DNA of 64,000 bases, from NCBI GenBank assembly GCA_023935145.1, contig CM043698.1, positions 19,409,001 to 19,473,000 on the forward strand. The letters are read 5' to 3'. A model generated the notes under the pieces. The model saw only the letters and a list, made by a program, of their open reading frames with translations. It had not been told where the DNA came from and made no database searches. This stretch comes from Bretschneidera sinensis. Lineage: Eukaryota; Streptophyta; Magnoliopsida; Brassicales; Akaniaceae. Within the stretch, counting starts at the first letter, position 1; every line of letters begins with the position of its first letter. Shown one piece after another: positions 13,167 to 22,293 of this stretch. Position numbers and translations under genes: made by a program.

Positions 13167-15146
13167 TCAATGGAATCCTCTTGACCCTCTAGACTGATAG
13201 AGTTCCAACCTACTTTTGGCTTCTGGTAATAAAGATTCAATTGTAGGATCTTCAACCAAATGTGCTTGCTTCGTCGACCACTCAAGAACTATAAGCACAT
13301 CTTCTTGTGCAAGTGTCTCACTGTCAGGGACATGTAACGCAATGTAACATAGGAGAATCAGTGATGGAAACTGAACCATTTGTTCGCCGAAGTAAACAAG
13401 CTGAATTAAGTGCTTGGCGCCTCCTGCATTGATAATTGCTTTTGAGTGATTATCATGGAGGAAATTTTCAGGGCAGGCAAACTTGTTAAGCGCAATTGCA
13501 GCCTCTGCGGAAACCTCTGGTTCCCTTTCATCAAGCAGTTTCACTAATGGCCCAATTATCCTGGTTTCGGTTGCTCGAAATGTCCTCGCTAGATTACCTA
13601 TTGATTTTATGCACGGTACAAGGAGGTCTGAATCGGCCAACTCGATTATTTTAAGCAACTGCTCGATTACAGCTTTTGCAGCAGGTGAAGTTGGCTTGAA
13701 AGCTGAGCGTCTCAAGTCAGAGTTTTGCTCGGCTACAGCTGTGATTTCCATCAATGCCATGGCTGAGTAGGACTTAACATCCTCAGGTCCCTTCTCTAGC
13801 AATATCGCGAAGCATAAAAGCGCTCTTGACTCTGTTATACTACGACATATAGCGACGTTTCCTTTAGAAAGTTGCCAAAGGGCTCTTGCTGCCATTTCCT
13901 TCATGTTCGCTTTTGTAGCCGGGTCCTCGTATTCTCTCCCTTTAATGCTAGTCCCAGAAATTGAAATATGCTGCTGCTGGTGGTTTGGCCTCTGATACTG
14001 CTGATTGCCTTTCGCTTGGTGTTGATTCTTCAAATGACTTTGTGGTTGTTGCTGCTTCGAAAGGTTGGCGGCCCCGCTAAGAGTGTGGCTCTTAGCGGCC
14101 ATTGTATTAGCAATCACATTGTGCATATGGTTATGGGTCCTATTCCCCATCGGATGAGGAATTAGACTCACGGATTGCCTTTCATCATCCTCATACAACT
14201 CTTTATTCTCCTTAGTACCAGTACTAGCCATCAAAATCGAATGAATCGACATTGTTTGCTTGCTTGCAATTGCATACTTGCTATGCTCTTCTACTGTCTC
14301 AAAAGCTAGATGACTAACCAGAAACCGAATGATATTATTCTGAGCGAAATGGTCTTGGCATTTTGGGTGACGAGCAGCCAATTCTGACACAGCCCAAGCC
14401 ACCACAGTTTGCACCTTCATGTGACCATCTTTGAGGATTTTCGCAAACACTGAGCAAACACCTGAGTTCACAATCTGTTCGACGCTTTCTGGGTCTCGAC
14501 CAAGCAAACCAATAGCCCTAGCTGCATTCTCCTGACCCTCTATTCTTTCCTCTTTAGCCAATTTCAACAATGGAGGCACCCCTCCTTCCTCTATAATCAA
14601 TTTACCGTACCGATCATTATCGCGAGCCAACGAGACCAACGAAGCAGCAGCATCGGATCTATCCTCCAACGAACCCGTATACAAAATCGCAATCTGTTCC
14701 CAAATCAAACACAGAATCGGTTCATTTGCCGCAATAGGAGGGAGACCAAGGTACTCATCGTCACGATCATCAGCAGAAGCAGACACTCTCAAAAGCCATG
14801 AAACGTCGCCTATTGAGTTCTCCAGTTGCATTGAGGTTTTGCGAAAGGCGGCTGCGGGGATGATGGTGAAGAGGCGCTTCATGAGGCCGCTGGCGCGGCA
14901 CTTGATTACGAGGCCAAGGGCCTTATCGAGGACTTGCTCTGTATCGTCGATGATCCTTCGGGTAGGACGCTCGTAGAGCTCGTTGCTGGCACGCGCGGCC
15001 TGGCGGAGGAGGCCTGCGAGCTTCTCGGTCTTGGCTTTGAGTTCTTGGCATTCTTGTCTGAAAGAGTACGCCTCGTCTGCGACTTTGGTGACCTGATCAG
15101 CCAGTTGTATGGGCCTTGTAAGGATCTGTTTCACTATGTCCGCCAT
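13167..15146 (-). CDS. ARO: ARMADILLO REPEAT ONLY (ARO) protein
   Basis: An intact intronless frame of 659 codons, within the 650-665 residue range of Arabidopsis ARO1-ARO3. The N-terminal ~110 residues are the conserved helical region of the family (starts MADIVKQIL, contains RPTRRIIDDTEQ). Armadillo repeats occupy about 150-310 and again about 410-630. A disordered Q/N/H-rich linker lies at about 340-395. AROs are plant-specific, peripheral membrane and cytoplasmic proteins. They help restrict ROP GTPase and actin activity during polarised growth of pollen tubes, root hairs and trichomes; this role is known from the family, not from this sequence. ATG 15146 is chosen because the conserved N-terminus begins there. 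A possible poly(A) signal (AATAAA on minus, plus 12747-12752) lies about 415 bases past the stop. Which of ARO1-3 it corresponds to is unresolved. Confidence 0.95.
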   Translation of the reverse strand: MADIVKQILTRPIQLADQVTKVADEAYSFRQECQELKAKTEKLAGLLRQAARASNELYERPTRRIIDDTEQVLDKALGLVIKCRASGLMKRLFTIIPAAAFRKTSMQLENSIGDVSWLLRVSASADDRDDEYLGLPPIAANEPILCLIWEQIAILYTGSLEDRSDAAASLVSLARDNDRYGKLIIEEGGVPPLLKLAKEERIEGQENAARAIGLLGRDPESVEQIVNSGVCSVFAKILKDGHMKVQTVVAWAVSELAARHPKCQDHFAQNNIIRFLVSHLAFETVEEHSKYAIASKQTMSIHSILMASTGTKENKELYEDDERQSVSLIPHPMGNRTHNHMHNVIANTMAAKSHTLSGAANLSKQQQPQSHLKNQHQAKGNQQYQRPNHQQQHISISGTSIKGREYEDPATKANMKEMAARALWQLSKGNVAICRSITESRALLCFAILLEKGPEDVKSYSAMALMEITAVAEQNSDLRRSAFKPTSPAAKAVIEQLLKIIELADSDLLVPCIKSIGNLARTFRATETRIIGPLVKLLDEREPEVSAEAAIALNKFACPENFLHDNHSKAIINAGGAKHLIQLVYFGEQMVQFPSLILLCYIALHVPDSETLAQEDVLIVLEWSTKQAHLVEDPTIESLLPEAKSRLELYQSRGSRGFH

Positions 15147-15335
15147 GGCCTATTAGCGGACCCAAACCCCACAACGAGGTAATAAGGATTTAAATTGATT
15201 CCCACAAACCATAAAAAAAAAAGAAAAGTGTCAACGATGACAATGATTTTGAGAGAGAGAGAAAAGAGAAAGATGGTTTTGTTAGTAAATTTTAATTATA
15301 TTTATATGGGACTTAAAAAAGGAACCAATGAGAAT
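15147..15335 (-). promoter_or_regulatory. ARO promoter and 5' leader
   Basis: On the minus strand a TATA box (ATATAAATATAA, plus positions about 15297-15308) is preceded by a CCAAT-type ATTGG (around 15325). It is followed about 30-45 bases later by a CT-rich patch (GA repeats on the plus strand, 15251-15270) typical of plant transcription starts. This predicts a 5' leader of about 110-130 bases. Confidence 0.6.
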
Positions 15336-15379
15336 ATCAAACAATGACCTTCAACGCTTAAAATGAGAAAATCGCCTTT

Positions 15380-15620
15380 TCTTCCGTTATTTTCCCCCCT
15401 GTTTTTGGGATGAAATTCTATGGAGATATGAGTTTTGTTAGATATGGTGGATTATGTGTTTCTTCCGTTATTTTCCCCCCTGTTGTTCTTATGTTTTTGA
15501 GATGAAAACATGAAAGGTCTTTATTTGTTTTTTGGGGGATTGGGAGGGGGGTGGGGAGGATTAAGGGGGTTGGAATTGGATTTGTGTGTCTGTCAACCTA
15601 GCGGTGGTGGTGGTGGTGGC
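15380..15620. repeat. Short direct repeat and G-rich tract
   Basis: A 24-base phrase starting TCTTCCGTTATTTTCCCCCC occurs at 15380-15403 and again at 15461-15484. A cluster of five G runs (15534-15569) and a (GGT)n stretch (about 15602-15620) follow, forming another potential G-quadruplex. The plus-strand frame across it (15510-15761) resembles no known protein. Confidence 0.5.
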
Positions 15621-16540
15621 ACCGTCGGTGAATTGAGAGAGAAAAAAAGGAAGAGAATAATTGAGAGAGAAGTTCGTAATGGTCAAACGAGATTTTCTCC
15701 TACTTTTATGTTGGAAAAGAGAGCCAACCATTCTCCATGCATTTATAAGTGTGATAGTTAAAATGGAGATTAAAACAATTTTTTAAATAAAAAAATCATG
15801 ATATTATATATGGAAAGTTACTCCATTCGGTTAAACTATAACATTTTTGATTTATTACCATTGGTAATTCTTGCACAAGAAATCTTCTGAATAAGAAAAA
15901 AATCTTGCACAAGAAATCGTTTAAATCTCACGTGCTTCAATCGAATGGAATATGCACCTGTTATCTTAGGTGATATTTATGTCGAATGACGACAATGTTT
16001 GAGTTTAGTTTAAAATAAATTTTAATTTGAAGTTTATTTTTTAAATTTTGTTAAAAAATTAATTAAATCAAATCAAACCATTTATTAATTGATGTTTAAT
16101 TATTATTTAATCAAATTTGATTCATTTTGATTAAATTTTTGATAAATTTAAAAATTAAGCTCTAACTCAAAGTTAACTTTAAGTTAAACTCAAACATCAC
16201 CGATAACACTTCACCCACTAAGATGACGAAGTCAGTTGCACCCGCGACCATATAGCGAATGATAATGAATTGAAAAATGACACATTTATGTACGGACCAG
16301 ATTTGACACATGAAGGAGGGGGGAGTCCACCAATAAGCTTTGGCTTTACCACCCAATTTTTTTTTTCAAAACTTTAGTACACATAAAAACATAAACTTAA
16401 ATGTTCAAATTTAAATCATCAGTTTAAAATCCAACAATCTTTCTAACCTTCTTACTTCCATTTGCTTTATTCACTTCAACTAAAACTATGTTTGGGAGGA
16501 TTTTTAGGGGTTAAGGAAAGTAAAAAAAAATGTTACTTTA

Positions 16541-17804
16541 TGCTAAGGTTTTGGTTCAATTTCTCACAAGAAAGACTTCTAATTAGTTTGAAAAGAGTGA
16601 TTTCCTATTTTGTAGTTGTTTGTTTTAATAGAAGGGGTAGTAATTTCCTATTGGATATTGCTTGTCCTAGTAGTAGTAGAAGTTATTTTCTTTGTTGTTG
16701 TTCTTTTCCTGTTATATTAGGAAAATCTCTTCTATATAAATGGGATCTCAGAGAAGATTTGAGGCACACTCATAATTCTTATATTCATTGTAAACTAGAG
16801 GGGTTTACTACTAGAGATAGGAATGAGGCACCTATAAATACCACTCTTCCCACTTTCAGAAAAAAAAAAAATTCAATTTTCATTCTTTTTTCTCTCTTTC
16901 TCTTTCAAAGCTCTACCATAATATTTCTTTATTTCAAAGTAGAATTAAATCAAAAAGTTCTTTAGATTTTGCTATCTGCAGATTTAAAAGAAGAGACTTG
17001 GTTGTAATTTGGAGGACTATTCGTTTGCAACCCATAACAAACTTGTCTATAAAAGTGGGGACGAATAAAACCTTAAAGACAGTGTTTACAACACGCCTTT
17101 AAATCTTGATTTTTATATTTTGTTTTCATTTAAAAATTTATAACATTTATCACTTAATAATACCAAACACCATAAAATGATATCAATTTATCATTAAACG
17201 TAATAAATTACCATCAAATTACAGTTCATTTTCTACTAACCAAGGGTCCATAATTGGTCCCAAATTAATGGATCTAACATAAATCCAAAGCAAAAAATGA
17301 GGGTTTTGTTGGAAAAATTATTGGGTGTTCCTTATACTTTACAGTGTTACCATTCGCCCGTTGATAATATGAGAAACTCAAGTGGTAATTCCAAGGAACT
17401 TGAGTTATACCAACGTGCTGTGTAACCACTCGAAATTCCCATATACATTGTAAACTAGAGGGGTTTACTACTAGAGTTAAGAAGAGAACTTTGGGTATAT
17501 TGGAGTCTTGGGTATATTAGAGTTTTGGGTTGTCAAGTAGAGAGTGCACTTATAACTAGAGCTAGGTTAAGAGCTTTTGTTGTATTGAGACTTTGGGGTG
17601 AGAGTTTGACAACTTTACTCTTCCTAAAATTGTAATTGAAGATTAATAAAGCTGTTGGTTTGTTGGTAGATATAAGCAAAAATGTTGTCGAACCATATTA
17701 ATTCTTGGTGTTCTTGCTATTTATTTTATTTGCCTATTTAATTGTTGTGATTGTGTTTTTGCCTAAAATTTGAGTATGTGGATTTTAGAGGTAAAATCCC
17801 AACA
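16541..17804 (+). repeat. 5' LTR, enlarged by an internal insertion
   Basis: Positions 16541-16817 match the first half of the 3' LTR and 17445-17804 match its second half. About 630 bases between them are absent from the 3' LTR. A ~31-base phrase (CATTGTAAACTAGAGGGGTT and onwards) ends the first segment (about 16786-16816) and begins the second (about 17446-17476), so the insert is flanked by a duplication of LTR sequence. The insert contains a TATA-like CCTATAAATACC near 16832 and the dispersed repeat at 17181-17301. Confidence 0.75.
17181..17301. repeat. Dispersed repeat, copy 1
   Basis: The segment from TATCAATTTATCATT to AAAAAATGAG recurs at 20549-20641 with a small internal deletion there. 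The part beginning GGTCCATAATTGGTCCC is almost identical for about 55 bases. This copy sits inside the sequence inserted in the 5' LTR. The family is not recognised. Confidence 0.75.
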
Positions 17805-17829
17805 AGTCGTATCAGAGCTGTGGTTCCGA

Positions 17830-18437
17830 TGGAAAAAATACAAAAAATATGCATGATTAATATTGAACTATTTGATGAAAGAAGATGGGTGATGGTATGT
17901 GTATTAGTCTTTTTCAATTACATTATCACTAATTTGTTGAATAGTATGTTCACAGAGATGAATTACGTGATACTGGAAGAAGATGACATAGTCACAATGT
18001 TAATGGCGGGCAAGAAAGTTTGGATGGATGGAGAGGTTCTTATTGTACCTTCAGAGAGAGATAAGTTGAAAAGGCCAAGTGTGTTCGAGGTTGAAGAATT
18101 GTTCGTGATTATATCAAGAGAAGAGCCAGATAAAGTGAATGAGTGGAGCACTTCAAGGAAGGTGGAGGAAAGATCAAGATCCAAGTCTCTAAATTTTTCA
18201 AATAAAGAGTGCATTTACAACAAGGAAGAGGAACACACAATTGCAAAGCAAGACCACAATGAAGGACTTGGAGGAGTTGAGCAAAATGAAGTAGGTGATA
18301 ATGGAAATGCTAATGAGGATGATGAGATGCAAGTTCTTGATGCTTCAAAGGTAGTGATGACAAATACCGTGAATGAAGAAAACTTGTACGTGTTGAATGA
18401 GAGGATAATTGCTTCGAAGAGTAAGCGGATAAGATGA
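17830..18437 (+). CDS. Uncharacterised ORF inside non-autonomous element
   Basis: An open frame of about 200 codons follows the primer site, counting from the ATG at 17830 (the frame is open upstream into the LTR). It begins MEKIQKICMINIELFDERR. The second half is rich in Glu, Asn, Lys and Ser and looks acidic and disordered. No CCHC knuckle, protease or polymerase motif is visible. It could be a remnant of gag or of captured sequence, or chance. Whether it is translated is unknown. Confidence 0.35.
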
Positions 18438-18521
18438 AAAGACCAAAAGGAACGACACACCAACCAAAAAAAAAAGTGAAATTTGATGATGAGGTGAAGA
18501 ATTTGAGCTAATGTGGAGATT

Positions 18522-19108
18522 TGTTAGGGTTTTGGTTCAATTCTCCACAAGGAAGAGTTCTAATTGGTTTGAGAAAAGTGGTTTCCTATTTTATAGTTGT
18601 TTGTTCTAATATCAGTGGTAGTAATTTCCTATTGGATATTGCATGTCCTAATATTAGTAGAAGTTGTTTTCTTTGTTGTTGTTCTTTTCCTATTACTATT
18701 AGGAAAATCTCCTCTATATAAAAGGGGTTCCAGAGAAGATTTGATGCACACTCATAGTTCCAATATATATTGTAAACTAGAAGGGTTTACTATTAGAGTT
18801 AAGATGAGAGCTTTGGATATATTGGAGTTTTGGGTTGTCAAGTAGAGATGACACTTACAACTAGAACTGGGTTAAGAGCTTTTGTTATATTGAGACTTTG
18901 GGTGAGAGTTTGACAACTTTGCTCTTCCTAAAGTTGTTATTGAAAATTAATAAAACAGTTGGTTTGTTGGTAGATGTAAGCAAAAAGGTTACCGAACCAC
19001 ATTAATTCTTGATGTTCTTGCTCATTATTTCATTTGCTTATTTAATTATTGTGGTTGCGTTTTTGTCTAAAATTTGAGTACATGGATTTTAGAGGTAAAA
19101 TCATAACA
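18522..19108 (+). repeat. 3' LTR of the 16.5-19.1 kb element
   Basis: This 587-base LTR runs from TGTTAGGG to ATAACA. It contains a TATA-like CTATATAAAAGGGG (about 18714-18727) and a possible poly(A) signal region (AATTAATAAAAC near 18946-18957). It is preceded by a weak purine tract (GTGGAGATT). It differs from the matching parts of the 5' LTR at many positions, so the insertion is not recent. Confidence 0.8.
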
Positions 19109-20004
19109 CTTTAAAACTTTGTTTGAGAATGTTTTTTCATACGAAAATGGAAAGTTTTGGGGATTTCTTTAAGTTAATTTTTTTACATCCCAAATTAAAG
19201 GGTTTGTAAGGTTCTCGTAAATTGTTTATTTTGTGTGTAAAATCAAACGCAATAATGGAATCACAATTTTTTCATATAAATTGCACTTAAATTCCTCTAT
19301 TCATAAAGGAAATAAGCATAAACTGGTTGGTAGCTAGTTTTTTCTATTTTTTTCTTCAATTGAAGAATATGCCATCAGTATACTTAAGATGCACTTTAGT
19401 GAACCATATGACTTAAACAACAGTGCACCACAGATTTTGATTACCATAAACGAGAAAATTTAAGTTTAACTCATTTCTTTTCTTTCTGTCTATTATCTAA
19501 AATTATCAATTGCCAATTAAACTAAAAGCATTTTAAGGCCAACTAATCTTGGGGCCACATGACATATATAACTAATATTTTCTTTTCTTTTTAATTTAGA
19601 AATGAAATTCGTTAATTATTTTTTAAAATTTGAAAATGACATTTGAGTAATTCTCATATTTCACACTCCTGTTTTTTTTTCTTTAAACAAAAAATATTGG
19701 AGTTGAACAAATGGACCCTAATATGTTAGAGTTTTAATATTTATTTCATGTTTAGTTAAATGAAATAGCATTGATTGCAATCTCTTGATTTAATGGGTTG
19801 ATTTCTTTCGAGTTTTTTATTTAAAAGATTTGGGTTCGATCTTCTTATCGATTAATACTAAAAGAAAAGAAAATATCATTATTTTATTAATAAAAAAATG
19901 TATAATAGATGGTAGTTGATTACATTGTCGAATCAAATAAATCCTATAAAACTAAAACAACTTCTTAAAAGACCATATGATTTTGTTGACACTTAAATTT
20001 GCAC

Positions 20005-20084
20005 AATAAGCTTAGCAGGAAAGCTTTGTTATAGGGTAACCCCTGGAGAATTTGTAAATAAGCTTAGCAGGAAAGCTTTGTTAT
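20005..20084. repeat. 28-bp direct repeat, 52-bp spacing
   Basis: The phrase AATAAGCTTAGCAGGAAAGC with its following TTTGTTAT occurs at 20005-20032 and 20057-20084. It looks like a small local duplication with no coding content. Confidence 0.7.
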
Positions 20085-20548
20085 GTTGGCATATCAGCTA
20101 GCATTTAAATAGCAATAGAATAGTTAAAAGGAGAATGTGACTGCAAGCTTAGCTTAACGGTTATATTTATTTTAATAAAAATTATTAAAAATATTGTAAA
20201 TAAATTAAATAAATTAAATAAATAAAACACATAAAATTTATAAAATTTATGTGGTTTATAAAAAAAGTTCTTAAAACTTTCTAAATCTTAATAGGTTTTA
20301 TTTTACTTCTAACATCACATTAATTCACTCTTTTTCGTATGTTATTAATATTGGATTTGAACATAAAGAATTTAAATCATATTTGACAAAGAAAATTATT
20401 TAAAAATTTGATTTTACAAAGAGTCATGATCTCAATTTTAACTCCACTTTTATCATAAAATAATAATAAATTACTACAAATTAATACTGTGTTATTATGA
20501 AATGTAACGCAATTATATCACATAATAATATCATTTACCATGAATTGA

Positions 20549-20641
20549 TATCAATTTATCATTCAATTACAGTTCATTTTCAGGGGTCCATAATTGGTCC
20601 CAAATTAATGGATCTAACATAAATCTAAAGCAAAAAATGAG
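20549..20641. repeat. Dispersed repeat, copy 2
   Basis: Second copy of the repeat at 17181-17301, about 93 bases long, lacking an internal piece of roughly 27 bases. Both copies end at AAAAAATGAG. Confidence 0.75.
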
Positions 20642-20741
20642 CGTTGAGTTGAGTGTGGGAAAAGGTGACATCTAAAAGTTAAAAAAAAAAGGTATTTAAG
20701 AAAAAAAAAGCCTAAAGTTAAGTATTATGTTTGGTTGGCGA

Positions 20742-20765
20742 GGGGGGGGGGGGGGGGGGGGGGGG
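20742..20765 (+). repeat. 24-base G homopolymer
   Basis: An uninterrupted run of 24 G between GGTTGGCGA and AGAGACTC, immediately before the tandem duplication. Such runs slip during replication and sequencing, so the length may be uncertain. Confidence 0.8.
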
Positions 20766-20769
20766 AGAG

Positions 20770-21102
20770 ACTCTTGACACTTGTTATATAAGGAGCTTTG
20801 CAATAACCTTTTTTTTTTTGTGGGGGTGGGGGTGGGGGCGTGGGGCGATGGTCCTCCATCCTGTAACTTGGCTTCGCCAAATATCTACGCAATAGTTATA
20901 ATGCGAACAATAGAAGGATACAGTCCAAAATTTTCAGTAGACTCTTGACACTTGTTATATAAGGAGCTTTGCAATAACCTTTTTTTTTGTGGGGGTGGGG
21001 GCGCGGGGCGATGGTCCTCCATCCTGTAACGTGGCTTCGCCAAATATCTACGTAATAGTTATAATGCGAACAATAGAAGGATACAGTCCAAAATTTTCAG
21101 TA
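20770..21102. repeat. Tandem duplication, about 165-bp unit
   Basis: Copy 1 (20770-20939) and copy 2 (20941-21102) both run from ACTCTTGACACTTGTTATAT to TTTTCAGTA. They differ by only a few bases plus length changes in a T run and in a GTGGGGGTGGGGG run. The high identity indicates a recent duplication. Each copy has a G-rich, quadruplex-prone segment after a T tract. Confidence 0.9.
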
Positions 21103-22017
21103 CTACTACCAGTAGTTTCCATATTTCCTTTCATCTTTCTGAACAAAGACAGTTCAAAGGCTGTTTCTTGGTCCTTAGTTTATTTCCCCACCATTAGATT
21201 TATGAATTAGATCATATTTTAAACCATTTTTTTTCATTTTAATTAGGAGTATAAGTTCCTATACATTTCATTCCTTGTGTGATTGTCTCAAAACATTTTT
21301 GCATATATGCCTAAAGTAAAATCAAAAGATGGGCACCAAAAGAAAAAAAAAATAGCGAAGAGACATCAAATGGCTTTCGTAGAAGTTACAACATTGGAAC
21401 GTCTTGTATACATAAAATGTTGTTTTGCATAATAATTAACTAAAGCATAAATTTTTTTCACAATATTAATGCAGAGAAGAAAATATGTTGTTTTCTTTTA
21501 ATAGAATTAAAATTAATGCTGGCTAAAATTAAAGATAAAGACATTCATGTTGCTTCCTGAATTTACTTCTCTAAGTAGCTAATTGGCAATTAAGGAGAGT
21601 GATCCTCCGTATAGCCCTGCTACTTGAAATAAGCATTCCACCTAACATGAGGAGTTGACAGCACTGCCTAAAAAATATTCATATTCACTGGCTTATGTTT
21701 CGACCATAGGTACATGTAAGCTCATGTTATGTGGCACTCAAATTGTTTGTTACACAGTTTGGCTTAGAGAGATTCATATCCATAAGCATACTTGAGTTGA
21801 GTTTTGTTAATTAAGACATGCTTCCTGTACAGTTGGCTTATTGGTCAATATGATTCTTTTGTTTCTATTTTCCTTTCATAACAATTTCAATTTAAACTTT
21901 ATTTATCATAGTTAATTTTTTTTTCATAAGAGTGTAGTTAGGTTTATGGGCTATACAAGGAGAGGTAACTATTCATTTTCCTTCACTTATCTCCCAAGCT
22001 CTAATGTGAGCGGGATT

Positions 22018-22170
22018 CACATTACAAAAAAGTCAAGTATCTGTGATGGATTTATATGCAACAACACATATTTCATCGTAGATAATGACTATTTGTGATG
22101 AATTTTAGAGTCCATCATAATTCCTATTTGCGATGGCCAAATCCTTCGCAAATATTAAATATTTCATTAC
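22018..22170. mobile_element. CACTA-like terminal fragment (weak)
   Basis: Starting at CACATTACAAAAAA, the sequence carries alternating direct and inverted copies of short phrases such as TGTGATGGA, TGTGATGAA, TTGCGATGG, CATCGTAG and CCATCATAA. This arrangement resembles the subterminal repeats behind the CACTACAA ends of plant CACTA transposons. The terminus is degenerate and no partner end was found. Confidence 0.3.
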
Positions 22171-22230
22171 ACTTATTTTTTAAATTCAAATTTTCTTGAT
22201 TTTTTTATTGTTAAAAATCTCTACTGTGAG

Positions 22231-22293
22231 CAAGATTCTCGATGCTAAGTCATCTGGCAAAAAACAAACGACTTTAATTACCAACTGAGCTAG
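22231..22293 (-). mobile_element. tRNA-derived SINE-like relic
   Basis: On the minus strand a box A-like TAGCTCAGTTGGTAA (plus 22279-22293) is followed about 35 bases later by a degraded box B (ATCGAGAATCTTG, plus 22231-22243). The spacing suits a tRNA-type Pol III promoter, but no cloverleaf forms, so this is a SINE or tRNA-pseudogene relic at best. Confidence 0.35.

Larger units (their letters stand above)
16541..19108 (+). mobile_element. Non-autonomous LTR retrotransposon with 5-bp TSD
   Basis: The element is bounded by the target duplication CTTTA (16536-16540 and 19109-19113). The 3' LTR (18522-19108) starts TGTTAGGG and ends ATAACA. The 5' LTR (16541-17804) starts TGCTAAGG and ends CCAACA. 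An initiator-Met-type primer site (GTATCAGAGC, within 17807-17818) follows the 5' LTR by two bases. Only 717 bases lie between the LTRs, too little for gag-pol, so the element is non-autonomous. The primer site suits Copia-like elements. Confidence 0.85.

Noticed and set aside
15510..15761. 83-codon glycine-rich plus frame beside the ARO promoter
   Set aside because: It comes from G-rich and GGT-repeat DNA with no domain, and its orientation and position suggest spacer.
19790..20170. Box B-like GGGTTCGATCT (19832) and box A-like TAGCTTAACGGTTAT (20153)
   Set aside because: They lie in the wrong order and over 300 bases apart, so they do not make a SINE or tRNA gene.
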